Shown: positions 27,652 to 36,106, counted from the stretch's first letter. The stretch is DNA of 42,931 nt from Chitinophaga alhagiae (GCF_003568665.1 NZ_QXMH01000004.1:1-42931), one strand, 5' to 3'. Program-made: numbers and translations. Notes: a model not told the origin generated them from the letters alone.

Positions 27652-27674
27652 CCAACACAACAACAACAACACAC

Positions 27675-29141
27675 ATGCACCACCTCAGACTAACAGCCCT
27701 GCTGCTGCTCTCGCTCTGCCTCACCGCTGCGGCGCAGCAAAAGCCGAACGTACTGTTCATCTGCATAGACGACCTGCGGCCCGATTTCGGGTGTTATGGC
27801 AACAAGGAAGTACATTCTCCCAATATAGACGCATTTGCCGCCGGGGCGGTGGTGTTCAACCGGCAGTACGTGGCCGTGCCTACCTGCGGCGCGTCCAGGG
27901 CCGCCCTGCTCACCGGCCGCTACCCGCGCACAAAAGTGGCGCTCAGCAACGACGCCGCTGAAAAAACGATCACCGGCAAGCCCCGCGGCGAAAAGCCGGA
28001 AACCTTCATTGAGAACCTGCGCCGCAATGGCTACTATACCGTAGGCATCGGCAAGATCAGCCACTCCGCGGACGGGTATGTTTATCCCTACACCGCGCCC
28101 CGCGGCAACGAGCTGGAGCTGCCCAACAGCTGGGATGAAATGCTGATGGACGCCGGTAAATGGGAAACCGGCTGGAACGCCTTTTTTGCCTATGCGGACG
28201 GCTCCAACCGCCAGAGCAGGAAGGGCGAAGTAAAACCATATGAAGCAGGCCCCGGCGGGGATGATGCTTACCCTGACGGGCTTACGGCCGCGCTGGCCGT
28301 CAAAAAGCTGAAGGAGCTGGCCGGTAAAAAACAACCCTTCTTTCTCGGTGTAGGATTTTTCAAACCGCACCTTCCCTTCAACGCGCCGGAAAAATACTGG
28401 AAGCTGTATGACGAGTCCCGCATTTCGCTTACCCCTTCTCCCGGCATCCCCGCTAATGTAAGCACCGCCAGCCTGCACCCCAGCGCAGAGTTCAAGTCTT
28501 ACAAGGCGGGAGACGAAAAACCTTCCCTGGAAGGCCCGGTATCTGACGCCTACGCCCGCAAGCTGCGCCATGCCTATTACGCCGCCATCAGCTACATAGA
28601 CGCACAGGTAGGCAAGCTGCTGGCCGCGCTCAGGCAGAATGGGCTTGACAAAAACACCATTGTGGTGATCTGGGGAGACCATGGCTGGCATTTGGGAGAT
28701 GACCTGGTATGGGGCAAACACACCATCTTTGAATGGTCTCTCCGCAGCGCCCTACTGGTAAAAACACCGGGCATGCAAGGCGGCTTTACCTGCGAGCGGG
28801 TAGTGAGCGCAACAGACATCTACCCCACTCTCATGGAGCTGTGCCGCGTGAACACACCGGTAGCAACAGACGGCGCCAGCTTTGCACGGCTGCTCACGGC
28901 TCCCAACGCGGCGCCTGACTGGCGGGACGTGGCCTACAGCTACTTCAGGCAGGGCATTACCGTACGCACGCCGCGCTACCGCCTCACCAAATATTTCCGT
29001 ACGGAAGCGCCCACCGTAGAGTTATACGACCACCAGGCAGACCCGTACGAAAACCGGAACATAGCGGCGGAACAACCGGCGCTGGTGGCCGAGTTGATGA
29101 AGGAATGGGAAAAAGGGAACACCGGTGTGTTCGGGCAATAA
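27675..29141 (+). CDS. Type I sulfatase (iduronate-2-sulfatase-like)
   Basis: 488 residues with a Sec signal peptide (cleavage near AAAQQ). The metal-binding start is VLFICIDDLRPDFGCYG (Asp32, Asp33). The sulfatase signature is PTCGASRAALLTGRYP with Cys71, which a radical-SAM maturase would convert to formylglycine; it is C-x-A-S-R rather than the common C-x-P-S-R, a variant seen in the family. Later landmarks are GIGKISH, FFLGVGFFKPHLPFNAP, VVIWGDHGWHLGD (metal Asp/His) and WGKHTIFEWSLRSALLVKTP (Lys/His). The order of motifs is most like iduronate-2-sulfatase relatives. It removes sulfate esters in the periplasm, probably from material brought in by SusCD. No maturase gene is in the window. 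Confidence 0.94.
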   Translation: MHHLRLTALLLLSLCLTAAAQQKPNVLFICIDDLRPDFGCYGNKEVHSPNIDAFAAGAVVFNRQYVAVPTCGASRAALLTGRYPRTKVALSNDAAEKTITGKPRGEKPETFIENLRRNGYYTVGIGKISHSADGYVYPYTAPRGNELELPNSWDEMLMDAGKWETGWNAFFAYADGSNRQSRKGEVKPYEAGPGGDDAYPDGLTAALAVKKLKELAGKKQPFFLGVGFFKPHLPFNAPEKYWKLYDESRISLTPSPGIPANVSTASLHPSAEFKSYKAGDEKPSLEGPVSDAYARKLRHAYYAAISYIDAQVGKLLAALRQNGLDKNTIVVIWGDHGWHLGDDLVWGKHTIFEWSLRSALLVKTPGMQGGFTCERVVSATDIYPTLMELCRVNTPVATDGASFARLLTAPNAAPDWRDVAYSYFRQGITVRTPRYRLTKYFRTEAPTVELYDHQADPYENRNIAAEQPALVAELMKEWEKGNTGVFGQ

Positions 29142-29144
29142 AAC

Positions 29145-29421
29145 CCGCAGAATAGCTGCATCCGGCACTCATCAAAAACGCAGGCCGCAGAATAGCTGCA
29201 TTCGCCACCCACCAAAACGCAGGCTGCAAAATAGCTGCATCCGGCACTCACCAAAAACGCAGGCTGCAGAATAGCTGCATTCGCCACTCACCAAAACGCA
29301 GGCTGCAGAATAGCTGCATCCGGTACTCATCAAAAACGCAGGCCGCAGAATAGCTGCATTCGCCACCCACCAAAACGAAGGCTGCAGAATAGCTGCATCC
29401 GGCACTCACCAAAAACGCAGA
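29145..29421. repeat. Seven alternating 40/39-bp tandem repeats in sulfatase 3' region
   Basis: Units run 29145-29184, 29185-29223, 29224-29263, 29264-29302, 29303-29342, 29343-29381 and 29382-29421. All share CCGCAGAATAGCTGCAT or CTGCAGAATAGCTGCAT at the start and AAAACGCAGG at the end. Odd units continue CCGGCACTCA and are 40 bp; even units continue TCGCCAC and are 39 bp. The true period is therefore a 79-bp dimer. Each unit holds the small inverted repeat GCAG-AATAG-CTGC (one copy has an A change). A 79-bp period is not a multiple of three, so this is not a coding repeat. The array starts 3 bp after the sulfatase stop and ends before the terminator. Confidence 0.95.
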
Positions 29422-29428
29422 CCGCATA

Positions 29429-29472
29429 ACAATGTAAAGCCCCGGCACAAAGACGCCGGGACTTTACATTGT
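29429..29472. terminator. Strong hairpin terminator after repeat array
   Basis: Arms ACAATGTAAAGCCCCGGC and GCCGGGACTTTACATTGT pair over 17 bp with one internal mismatch and a loop of about eight bases. TTTACATTTGTATTATT follows on the plus strand. It most likely ends the sigma-independent susCD-sulfatase transcript, which places the repeat array inside the mRNA 3' untranslated region. Confidence 0.8.
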
Positions 29473-29915
29473 TTACATTTGTATTATTATTTCAATATAC
29501 CACCCCGCGGCTGGCAACTTGCCACCATTTGCCGAAAGTATCGTCAAAACCCCTTTTCAGCCCCTTTTCAACCCGTTCTCCCACCTTCACGACCCATTGA
29601 CCCCAACCGTCACAAACGCCCAAAATGAGGCACATAAAGCAAGAAAACACAAAAAACCCGTTCACCCTGCTGACATCCTCCTGCCATCCTTCGGTGATTG
29701 TTCGGTGTTGTTCGGTGCCAGTACGGGTTTGAGGGTGTTTAACCGAAGGTTGACCGAAGGATCACCGAACAGTAGCCGTACGTTGACGTTTTGGGCACAG
29801 CGCACAAGTAAATACACAATATTGTAAATAAACTATCAACTTTTTATCAATCCCCCACCTGGATAACCATCAATGCTGAACGCACCCTCATCCGCTGCAA
29901 GCAGCGCATCTCCCG
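29473..29915. other. Intergenic region with inverted TTCGGTG motif cluster
   Basis: About 440 bases with no convincing gene; a 102-codon frame from 29519 has no family features and runs through the motif cluster. Between 29690 and 29769 there are three TTCGGTG copies (29690, 29701, 29711) followed by three reverse copies of ACCGAA (29742, 29753, 29764), able to pair across a central GTACGGGTTTGAGGGTG segment. Such clusters may be a dispersed intergenic element or protein-binding sites. The rest shows no structure I can support. Confidence 0.55.
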
Positions 29916-32411
29916 TCACTCAAACTTGAAGGCACGCCCCAATATCCCCCCAAAACCCACGCGTACGCCTACACGCGTATCCGCCTGGCTCTGGTAACCG
30001 GCCACCACATCCACCCGTATCACTTTGAAAATGTTTTCCAGGCCGGCAAATACTTCCACATAGTTATTGGCGCGGTTCACGTAGAACGCATTGGAACCTG
30101 CCACCAGGTTCCATTTGAGGCGGTTGAACAAGGGTATCTTGTTGGTCAGCAGGCCGTTGAAGTGGTGCTCCACATTGGCCGTAGCGTAAAAGCCCGCGGA
30201 CGTGCTGTACTGGTAATATGGCGCCAGCTGGAAACTGTTCACGTACTTGATGTTGTAAAACGTCTGGTTGCCGTTGAAATGCTGCAGGTCAGGGATGCTG
30301 ACGGACCGGTTGTTGAAGAAACCGCCGGCGGAAAGGTTGTACTGCAAGGCGCCCAGCAGCTTGAAATTCATATCGTCCCGCACGCTGAATTTCCATTTGT
30401 CAAAATCACCGTCTATAAAACCCTTGGTGTATTGCAGCGTGAAGGTGGGGTATTTGGAACCGATGGCCTGTTTGTAACGCGGGTATTCTATGAAGCGCTG
30501 GCCGGGCTGGTAACGCAGGGTGCCTGATACGGTCAGCACCTGCTCCCGTTCAAAGGGAATGGCGGCCAGCTCCTGCGGGTGGTTGGGCGTAAAGGTTTTG
30601 CGGCTGTCTTTGAACACCACAAAGTCTGTAGTGTTCTCTACCGGTAGGCGGTTCTCGTAATTCACTTCGGCGCTCAGGTACATGGCGTTCTGGAAGTTGC
30701 GGGAAAACTGCGCCCGGGTGAACCAGGCTTCGTACAGCTTCATATAGTTCTCTTTCAGCAACAAGGTGTACAGCGAGTTCATGATGGGGCCAATGGGGTT
30801 TTCCCGGTTGAACTGCAGCACTCTTTTGCCGCCTTCCAGCGTCCACACGTTGCGGGAGCCGAAGCCGTCTTCGCTGTTGCCGAAGAGGCGCAGGCCCGTG
30901 TAGGCGTTGAGGTGGGTGTTGCTGAAACCGTAGCGCACATTGTTGGTCCAGGTGAGCACGCGGCGGCGCGGCAGGCTGAAGCTGACGCTGGGCTCAATGG
31001 CCAGGGACACGCCTTCTACCGTATTGTAGCTGAGGCCGCTGAGCAGGGAGCGCATGTTGAAACGATGGACTTGTATGGCGGTGTCCCGCCTGAAGTACCA
31101 GGTATGGCCCCAGCTGTTCAGCAGCACGTCCTGCACAGACACTTGCTGCGGCTTTTTACGCAGGGAATCCAGGTGGTAACGGGAGCGGGCGGAATCCCGC
31201 CGCACCTGGGCAATGCTGTCTTTCACCTTGAAGTCACGCGCCTCGTCCGCCTCCAGCGGTACAGGGCGTATGCTGTCCCAATATTGCAACCCGCGCTGCG
31301 CCGCGTCTTTTTCATACTTCATGATCACCTTGTTGAAAAAGCCTTTCGGGAACACGGGGTGGAGGTTGTAGTTGGAATATACCTGCACGGAATTGCCCAC
31401 CACGTCAAACCCGAACATCTTCAGGGCCAGGTATACCACCTGGTCTTTGGTGCGCCATACTTCCGGCGTAACGGGTACGTGGGTTTGCCGTATCACCAGC
31501 GTGTCCAGCAACTCCAGCTGGTACTCTTTGGTGAGCATCAGGTCTGTGCTGTGAATGCGCCAGTCGTCTTCCGTAATAAAAATATACCCGGCAAACAGCG
31601 GTTCGTATTTACGGCGGGGCATCACTTTTATTTTGTTCACCAGCTTGTTATCGTCCATAAAAGACCCTTCCAGCCGGTACCGGTAATAAAAGATGGCGTT
31701 TTCGGAAATGGGGGAAATAAAACCGCGGGGGCCCAATTGGGAGGTAATGGCTTCCACGTTATTATCATAAAAACTGATGGTGGCGGGAATGCTGAAACCC
31801 AGGCCGCCGCCGCTCTGGCGGCTGGAGATCACGTCCAGCTTGGTGTTGGGGGCTTCGTAAGACACACGGGTAACGGATTCTGACAGCCCGAAGATGCCCT
31901 TGCCCGTAGAGTCTACCCCTACATCTTCCGTATCTATTTTCTTGCCAAATACCTTTTTGGGCATCTTCCGCATTTTGGCCTGCAGTTTCATGTACGTGTC
32001 TACCGTGTATTTTTTGACCTGCTGCTGGTAAAAAGAACGTTTTTTGATAGCCTGGCGGATGATGGCATAGGCAGGGTCTTCCCCACCGGACCTGATGACC
32101 ACTTCCCTGATCTGCATGCTGACCGGCTGCAGCACAAAGTCTGCCTGTACCTCCGCCCCTGCGGCCTGTACCGGCTTTTCCTCCTTTGTATAGCCCATGT
32201 ACTGGCAAACAATGGTATAGCTGCCGGCGGCTACTTCCAGGTGGTACACACCGTCTGCGTTGGTGGTTACGCCGTTGGTGGTGCCCTTGATCATGACGGT
32301 GGCAAACGGCAGGCGCTCGCCCTTCTGGTTGGAAACGGTGCCCCTGATGAGGGTGGCGCGGGTTTGAACAGCAACAAACAAAAGCAGGGAAAGGAGTAGA
32401 TATCTCATCAT
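29916..32411 (-). CDS. DUF5686 outer-membrane protein with carboxypeptidase-like domain
   Basis: 831 residues. A signal peptide (to about QTRA) is followed by a CarboxypepD_reg-like beta-sandwich (about 22-105: RGTVSNQKGERLPFATVMIK) and the DUF5686 region, with EDPAYAIIRQAIKKRSFYQQ and the YTVDTYMKLQAKMRKMPKKV block. The latter half alternates beta strands ending in GVRVGFGGILGRAFKFE, a terminal aromatic as in outer-membrane barrels. The family is common in Bacteroidota and has no established function; a transport or assembly role has been presumed from its resemblance to TonB receptors. It follows a small membrane-protein gene by 183 bp. Confidence 0.92.
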   Translation of the reverse strand: MMRYLLLSLLLFVAVQTRATLIRGTVSNQKGERLPFATVMIKGTTNGVTTNADGVYHLEVAAGSYTIVCQYMGYTKEEKPVQAAGAEVQADFVLQPVSMQIREVVIRSGGEDPAYAIIRQAIKKRSFYQQQVKKYTVDTYMKLQAKMRKMPKKVFGKKIDTEDVGVDSTGKGIFGLSESVTRVSYEAPNTKLDVISSRQSGGGLGFSIPATISFYDNNVEAITSQLGPRGFISPISENAIFYYRYRLEGSFMDDNKLVNKIKVMPRRKYEPLFAGYIFITEDDWRIHSTDLMLTKEYQLELLDTLVIRQTHVPVTPEVWRTKDQVVYLALKMFGFDVVGNSVQVYSNYNLHPVFPKGFFNKVIMKYEKDAAQRGLQYWDSIRPVPLEADEARDFKVKDSIAQVRRDSARSRYHLDSLRKKPQQVSVQDVLLNSWGHTWYFRRDTAIQVHRFNMRSLLSGLSYNTVEGVSLAIEPSVSFSLPRRRVLTWTNNVRYGFSNTHLNAYTGLRLFGNSEDGFGSRNVWTLEGGKRVLQFNRENPIGPIMNSLYTLLLKENYMKLYEAWFTRAQFSRNFQNAMYLSAEVNYENRLPVENTTDFVVFKDSRKTFTPNHPQELAAIPFEREQVLTVSGTLRYQPGQRFIEYPRYKQAIGSKYPTFTLQYTKGFIDGDFDKWKFSVRDDMNFKLLGALQYNLSAGGFFNNRSVSIPDLQHFNGNQTFYNIKYVNSFQLAPYYQYSTSAGFYATANVEHHFNGLLTNKIPLFNRLKWNLVAGSNAFYVNRANNYVEVFAGLENIFKVIRVDVVAGYQSQADTRVGVRVGFGGILGRAFKFE

Positions 32412-32594
32412 ATATCAAAAATAACGGATGCCCCTACACGGTATGCGCGCCTGCCGGTGTTTTAAAGCAACTTTAACAAGTGCGGCGCTCCCTGCGGCCG
32501 CCATCTTTTGGCAGGCGCCGGCAAGCCATGATCTTCTTTCAAACGGCCTGTTTATCCGTTGCAGCGATTCCGGGAAATAACCGTTCAGTTTATT

Positions 32595-32954
32595 TCAGGC
32601 GCGCCGGGCGGGTTTCCGGTACCGCAACACAGCCGCTGAAAGGGCGCTGAGCGCCCCTACTATGCCGCCCAGCACCGCGGTGATCACTATCAGGAGGCCG
32701 GGTGACGGCGATTGAAGAATGAGGTTGGCCATGCGGGTAGCCAGGATGTGGCCGTTGCGTATGTCCATCACGGTGGCCAGCGCGCCCCACAGCAGGAAAA
32801 CGGCCAGGAAGCCGCTGAGAAAGGCTTTGCCGGGCGGCTGCGGGTATAACAGGGCTATTACGAACGCGGCCAGGGCCACGCTCCACCAGTCCAGGAAAAT
32901 GCCCAGGATGTAACCCAGCACGGCCGTCAGTAATAGGGAGAGGATAAAACGCAT
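32595..32954 (-). CDS. Small four-helix membrane protein
   Basis: 119 residues from ATG at 32954 (MRFILSLLLTAVLGYILG); the frame extends ten residues further to 32984 without improving it. Four hydrophobic segments are visible: ILSLLLTAVLGYILGIFLDW, ALAAFVIALLYP, AFLSGFLAVFLLWGALATVM and LLIVITAVLGGIVGALSAL. It ends in a basic tail (RYRKPARRA). No family recognised; homologous small proteins in Bacteroidota are annotated only as hypothetical. It is upstream of the DUF5686 gene on the same strand. Confidence 0.72.
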   Translation of the reverse strand: MRFILSLLLTAVLGYILGIFLDWWSVALAAFVIALLYPQPPGKAFLSGFLAVFLLWGALATVMDIRNGHILATRMANLILQSPSPGLLIVITAVLGGIVGALSALSAAVLRYRKPARRA

Positions 32955-33036
32955 AGAACAGACAATATAATTTAAACAGTACACAATTTAAAGAATCCTG
33001 GAAATATGGGGCAGGTGATGTTAGGGGTGGCAAAAC

Positions 33037-33074
33037 AATACCGGGCGCAACATCAGCGCGCTGCGCCCGGTATT
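33037..33074 (-). terminator. Terminator after metZ
   Basis: A 13-bp perfect inverted repeat (AATACCGGGCGCA / TGCGCCCGGTATT) with a 12-base loop, 3 bp beyond the metZ stop. Read leftward it is followed by GTTTTG, a short T run. It ends the osmC-metZ transcript. Confidence 0.75.
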
Positions 33075-33077
33075 CAT

Positions 33078-34271
33078 TTATTTACTGGCGTCTAACGCCT
33101 GCTCAATATCCTGCAGAATGTCTCCCGCATGTTCCAGGCCCACGGAAATGCGGATGAGCCCGGGCGTGATGCCCACGTTGAGCCGCTCCTGCTCGCTGAG
33201 CTTGGCATGCGTGGTGGATGCGGGGTGAGAGGCAATGCTGCGGCTGTCTCCCAGGTTGGCGGTAAGGCTCAGCAGCTCCAGCTTGTCCAGGAAGCGGCGC
33301 CCTCTTTCCAGCCCGCCTTTCAGCTCAAAGCATACAATGCCGCCGCCGCCCGTCATTTGTTGTTGGGCAATGGCGTACTGCGGGTGGCTGGGCAGGTAGG
33401 GGTATTTCACCCATTCCAGGCTGGCGTTGCCTTCCAGCGCGGTGGCCAGCGCCAGGGCGCTGCCGGAGTGGCGCGCCATGCGCACGTGCAGGGTTTCCAG
33501 CGCGCGGCTCAGTACCCAGGCGTTGAAGGGAGACAGGGCCGGCCCGGTGCTGCGGCAAAAGGCGCGCACCTCGTCCACCAGTTCCCTGCGGCCCAGCACA
33601 ATACCGCCCAGCACGCGCCCCTGCCCGTCTATCCACTTGGTGGCGGAATGCGTTACAAGGTCTGCGCCCAGGGCAATCGGCTTTTGCAGCGCGGGGGTGG
33701 CAAAGCAGTTGTCTACGTTCACGATCACGTTATGCCGCTTCGCTATTTTCACCAGCGCCTCCAGGTCTATCAGGTCAAGGCCCGGGTTGGAGGGCGTTTC
33801 CACGAAGATCATTTTTGTATTGGGCCGGATGAGCGCTTCCACGCTTTCCGGTTGGGTCAGGTCGAAGTACGTATGCTCAATGCCCCACTTCGGTAAAAAT
33901 TTGGTGATCACGGTGTGGGTGGAGCCGAATACCGAGGCGGAAGACAGCAGGTGGTCTCCCGTTTTCAGGAAGGCCATGAAGCTGCCGAATACGGCGCTCA
34001 TGCCGGACGCGGTGGCAAAACCCGACTCCGCCCCTTCCAAGGCGCACATGCGGTCTGTAAATTCCTGTACGGTAGGGTTGCTGAAACGGGAGTAGATGTA
34101 AGCGTCCGTTTCATCCGCAAAGGCGGCGCGCATAGACTCCGCGTCTTCATAACAGAAGCTGGAGGTCAGGTACAGCGGGCCGCTGTGTTCCATATGTGCC
34201 GTGCGTTCGGATTGTATCCTGATGGCTTGTGTTTCAGGATGCCAGGTTGGTTTGTTCCTTCTTTTCTTCAT
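33078..34271 (-). CDS. metZ: O-acylhomoserine sulfhydrylase (PLP, trans-sulfuration family)
   Basis: 397 residues. A Cys/Met-metabolism PLP enzyme: SRFSNPTVQEFTDRMCALEG, ASGMSAVF, VETPSNPGLDLIDLEAL, VNVDNCFATP, and the Schiff-base lysine Lys212 in THSATKWIDGQGRV. The C-terminal substrate loop is SLTANLGDSRSIASHPASTT with RISVGLEHAGDILQDIEQAL. The sequence is closest to O-succinylhomoserine sulfhydrylase (MetZ) and makes homocysteine from acyl-homoserine plus sulfide. The acyl donor may be acetyl, because metX is divergent nearby. It lies 19 bp downstream of an OsmC-family gene, so the two are probably cotranscribed. Confidence 0.93.
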   Translation of the reverse strand: MKKRRNKPTWHPETQAIRIQSERTAHMEHSGPLYLTSSFCYEDAESMRAAFADETDAYIYSRFSNPTVQEFTDRMCALEGAESGFATASGMSAVFGSFMAFLKTGDHLLSSASVFGSTHTVITKFLPKWGIEHTYFDLTQPESVEALIRPNTKMIFVETPSNPGLDLIDLEALVKIAKRHNVIVNVDNCFATPALQKPIALGADLVTHSATKWIDGQGRVLGGIVLGRRELVDEVRAFCRSTGPALSPFNAWVLSRALETLHVRMARHSGSALALATALEGNASLEWVKYPYLPSHPQYAIAQQQMTGGGGIVCFELKGGLERGRRFLDKLELLSLTANLGDSRSIASHPASTTHAKLSEQERLNVGITPGLIRISVGLEHAGDILQDIEQALDASK

Positions 34272-34290
34272 GCGCTTGCTTTGAATCTGC

Positions 34291-34710
34291 CTATTGATTG
34301 AGCTTTATTTCCCAGGTGAGGCCGGTTTTGCCCTGGCGCAGCGTTTCCGCCACGGAGCAGTATTTGTTCATGGACAGCTCCACCGCGCGGGCCGCCTTGT
34401 CCGCATCTATGTTGCCGGTGAGGTGGAACACGATGTGCGCTTTTTCCCAGAGAGACGGTTCTTTGCCCTTTTCCCTTTCCGCTTCTATCTCAATGCGGAG
34501 GTCTTTGATCTCCTGGCGCTGCTTTTTCAGGATCATCACCACGTCAATGGCGGAGCAGCCGCCCAGGCCCATGATGAGCATCTGCATGGGGCGTACCCCG
34601 TTGTTCTTCCCCCCGTTCTCTACGGACGAGTCCATCAAAACCTTGTGGCCCTGCTCGTCCACCGCCTCCATGTTGAAACCGTCGTCTATTCTCTGTAAAG
34701 CGATCTTCAT
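34291..34710 (-). CDS. OsmC/Ohr-family thiol peroxidase-like protein
   Basis: 139 residues from ATG at 34710 (MKIALQRIDDGFNMEA); the frame opens at 34797, but the added 29 residues are not family-like. The two redox cysteines of the OsmC fold are present: Cys52 in MGLGGCSAIDVVMILKKQRQ and Cys118 in NKYCSVAETLRQ. Glu-rich middle strands are as in the family. OsmC/Ohr proteins reduce organic hydroperoxides using lipoyl or other thiols. Being first in the metZ transcript suggests a link between sulfur metabolism and oxidant or sulfur-species handling, but that is inferred. Confidence 0.9.
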   Translation of the reverse strand: MKIALQRIDDGFNMEAVDEQGHKVLMDSSVENGGKNNGVRPMQMLIMGLGGCSAIDVVMILKKQRQEIKDLRIEIEAEREKGKEPSLWEKAHIVFHLTGNIDADKAARAVELSMNKYCSVAETLRQGKTGLTWEIKLNQ

Positions 34711-34735
34711 ATGCGTTTGCTGATTTATTGGCAAA

Positions 34736-34755
34736 TTTACTGGTAAACCGGTAAA
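34736..34755. promoter_or_regulatory. Candidate operator in the osmC-metZ / metX divergent region
   Basis: TTTACTGGT-AA-ACCGGTAAA is a 9+2+9 inverted repeat with one mismatch, 26 bp from the osmC start and about 115 bp from the metX start. A further ACCGGTA half site lies at about 34775. Its placement between divergent methionine genes fits a repressor or activator site. The binding protein is unknown, and no SAM riboswitch is recognised. Confidence 0.4.
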
Positions 34756-34870
34756 ATAATAAATAACCGGTACTATTATATGACAAGCCGCATTCATACG
34801 CCATAATTAGTTACATGTAATTTGTAATTCGTATCTGACTTTTGTAGGTTTGCGCAAATTTTGTTAGCAG

Positions 34871-35893
34871 GTGCCATTGCAAACCTTCCATAGCCATCAA
34901 CCATTTACGCTCGAGTCCGGCGCGGTGCTGCCGGGGCTGGAAATTGCCTACCATACTTACGGAACGCTTGACCGGCATGCCAATAACGTGGTGTGGGTAT
35001 GCCATGCCCTTACCGCCAATGCTGACGTGGCGGACTGGTGGCAGGGCCTGATAGGCGAAGGGCGGGTCATAGATCCTGCAAAACATTTTATTGTCTGCGC
35101 CAACATACTCGGCTCCTGCTATGGCAGCTCCGGGCCGCTTTCTGTGAACCCGGCCACGGGCGCGCCCTGGTACCGCACCTTTCCGCAGGTCACCATCCGG
35201 GACATTGTGCGCGCGCACATGCTGCTCCGCAAACACCTGGGCATAGAACAGGTACAGCTGCTGGTAGGCGGCTCCATGGGCGGCTACCAGGTAATGGAAT
35301 GGGCGCTGATGGAACCGGAGCGCATAGGCAGGCTCTTCCTCCTTTGCACCGGCGCGGCGGAAAGCCCCTGGGGCATTGCCGTGCATACCGCGCAGCGGCT
35401 GGCCATTGAGGCAGACGGCAGCTGGGAAGAAGCGCAGCCCCAGGCAGGCGCCAAGGGCCTCAAGGCGGCCAGGGCCATTGGCATGCTCACCTACCGCAAC
35501 TACCACACCTTTGTGCGCACCCAAACAGACCCCGACAAGGAAAAAACGGACCACTTCAAGGCATCGTCCTATATTCTCTATCAGGGAGACAAGCTGGTGA
35601 AACGTTTCAACGCCCAAAGCTACTGGCTGCTCACCAAAGCCATGGACAGCCATAATATAGCCCGGGGCCGGCACGAAGAAGTGATGACCACCCTGCGCCA
35701 GATCACCCAGAAAACCCTGCTGATCGGCATCACCAGCGATATTTTATGTCCGCCGGAAGAACAAGTGCTGCTGGCCACCCACATGCTCAACACCATTTAC
35801 CACGAAATAGACTCCCCTTACGGCCACGACGGGTTCCTGATAGAGTTCGAAAAAATAGGCCGCATACTGGCCGGGTTCCTGGAAGAGGAATAG
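34871..35893 (+). CDS. metX: Homoserine O-acetyltransferase (alpha/beta hydrolase)
   Basis: 340 residues, starting at GTG 34871 (PLQTFHSHQPFTLESGAVLP follows); there is no in-frame ATG near. The alpha/beta-hydrolase acyltransferase core shows the nucleophile elbow VGGSMGGYQVMEW (Ser135), Asp290 in TSDILCPP and His319 in YGHDGFLIE, the MetX catalytic triad. Early signatures are YHTYGTLDRHANNV and HALTAN, with GSCYGSSGPLSVNPATG, a typical MetX block. It transfers an acyl group from acyl-CoA to homoserine, giving the substrate for MetZ. Acetyl is most likely, but the acyl preference depends on few residues. It is divergent from osmC-metZ. Confidence 0.94.
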   Translation: MPLQTFHSHQPFTLESGAVLPGLEIAYHTYGTLDRHANNVVWVCHALTANADVADWWQGLIGEGRVIDPAKHFIVCANILGSCYGSSGPLSVNPATGAPWYRTFPQVTIRDIVRAHMLLRKHLGIEQVQLLVGGSMGGYQVMEWALMEPERIGRLFLLCTGAAESPWGIAVHTAQRLAIEADGSWEEAQPQAGAKGLKAARAIGMLTYRNYHTFVRTQTDPDKEKTDHFKASSYILYQGDKLVKRFNAQSYWLLTKAMDSHNIARGRHEEVMTTLRQITQKTLLIGITSDILCPPEEQVLLATHMLNTIYHEIDSPYGHDGFLIEFEKIGRILAGFLEEE

Positions 35894-35924
35894 TTATATC
35901 AGATTTATTCAGCACTTTAATTGA

Positions 35925-35955
35925 CTATTAATCAATACATTAATAGATTTTTTTT
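35925..35955 (+). terminator. AT-rich terminator after metX
   Basis: Perfect 8-bp inverted repeat CTATTAAT-CAATAC-ATTAATAG followed by A and eight T residues, 29 bp past the metX stop. The stem is weak, but the long T run supports termination. Confidence 0.5.
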
Positions 35956-36106
35956 CGTTTATCCAAAAAACCCTTAACTTCTGGGTATAATTTAAAAACG
36001 GTTACAACCGCCGCGCGCGCCTCACGTGAATTTTGCTTACATTTAATTAAAGCATTATCTAAACACCTTTTCGGATCAGCCAAATCTCCTCATTAAATTC
36101 TACTGT

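Noticed and set aside
29145..29421. CRISPR array
   Set aside because: Units repeat over their full length with two alternating types, so there are no unique spacers and no cas genes.
28976..29448. Overlapping leftward frames encoding Cys/Ala-rich repeats
   Set aside because: They arise from the 79-bp repeat period, which shifts frame with each dimer; no start context or conserved product.
29519..29827. 102-codon rightward frame
   Set aside because: It crosses the inverted TTCGGTG cluster, has no family features and no supporting promoter or terminator.
34711..34870. SAM riboswitch before metX or osmC-metZ
   Set aside because: The region is only 160 bp, AT-rich, and lacks the multi-stem GC-rich architecture; only a short palindrome is visible.
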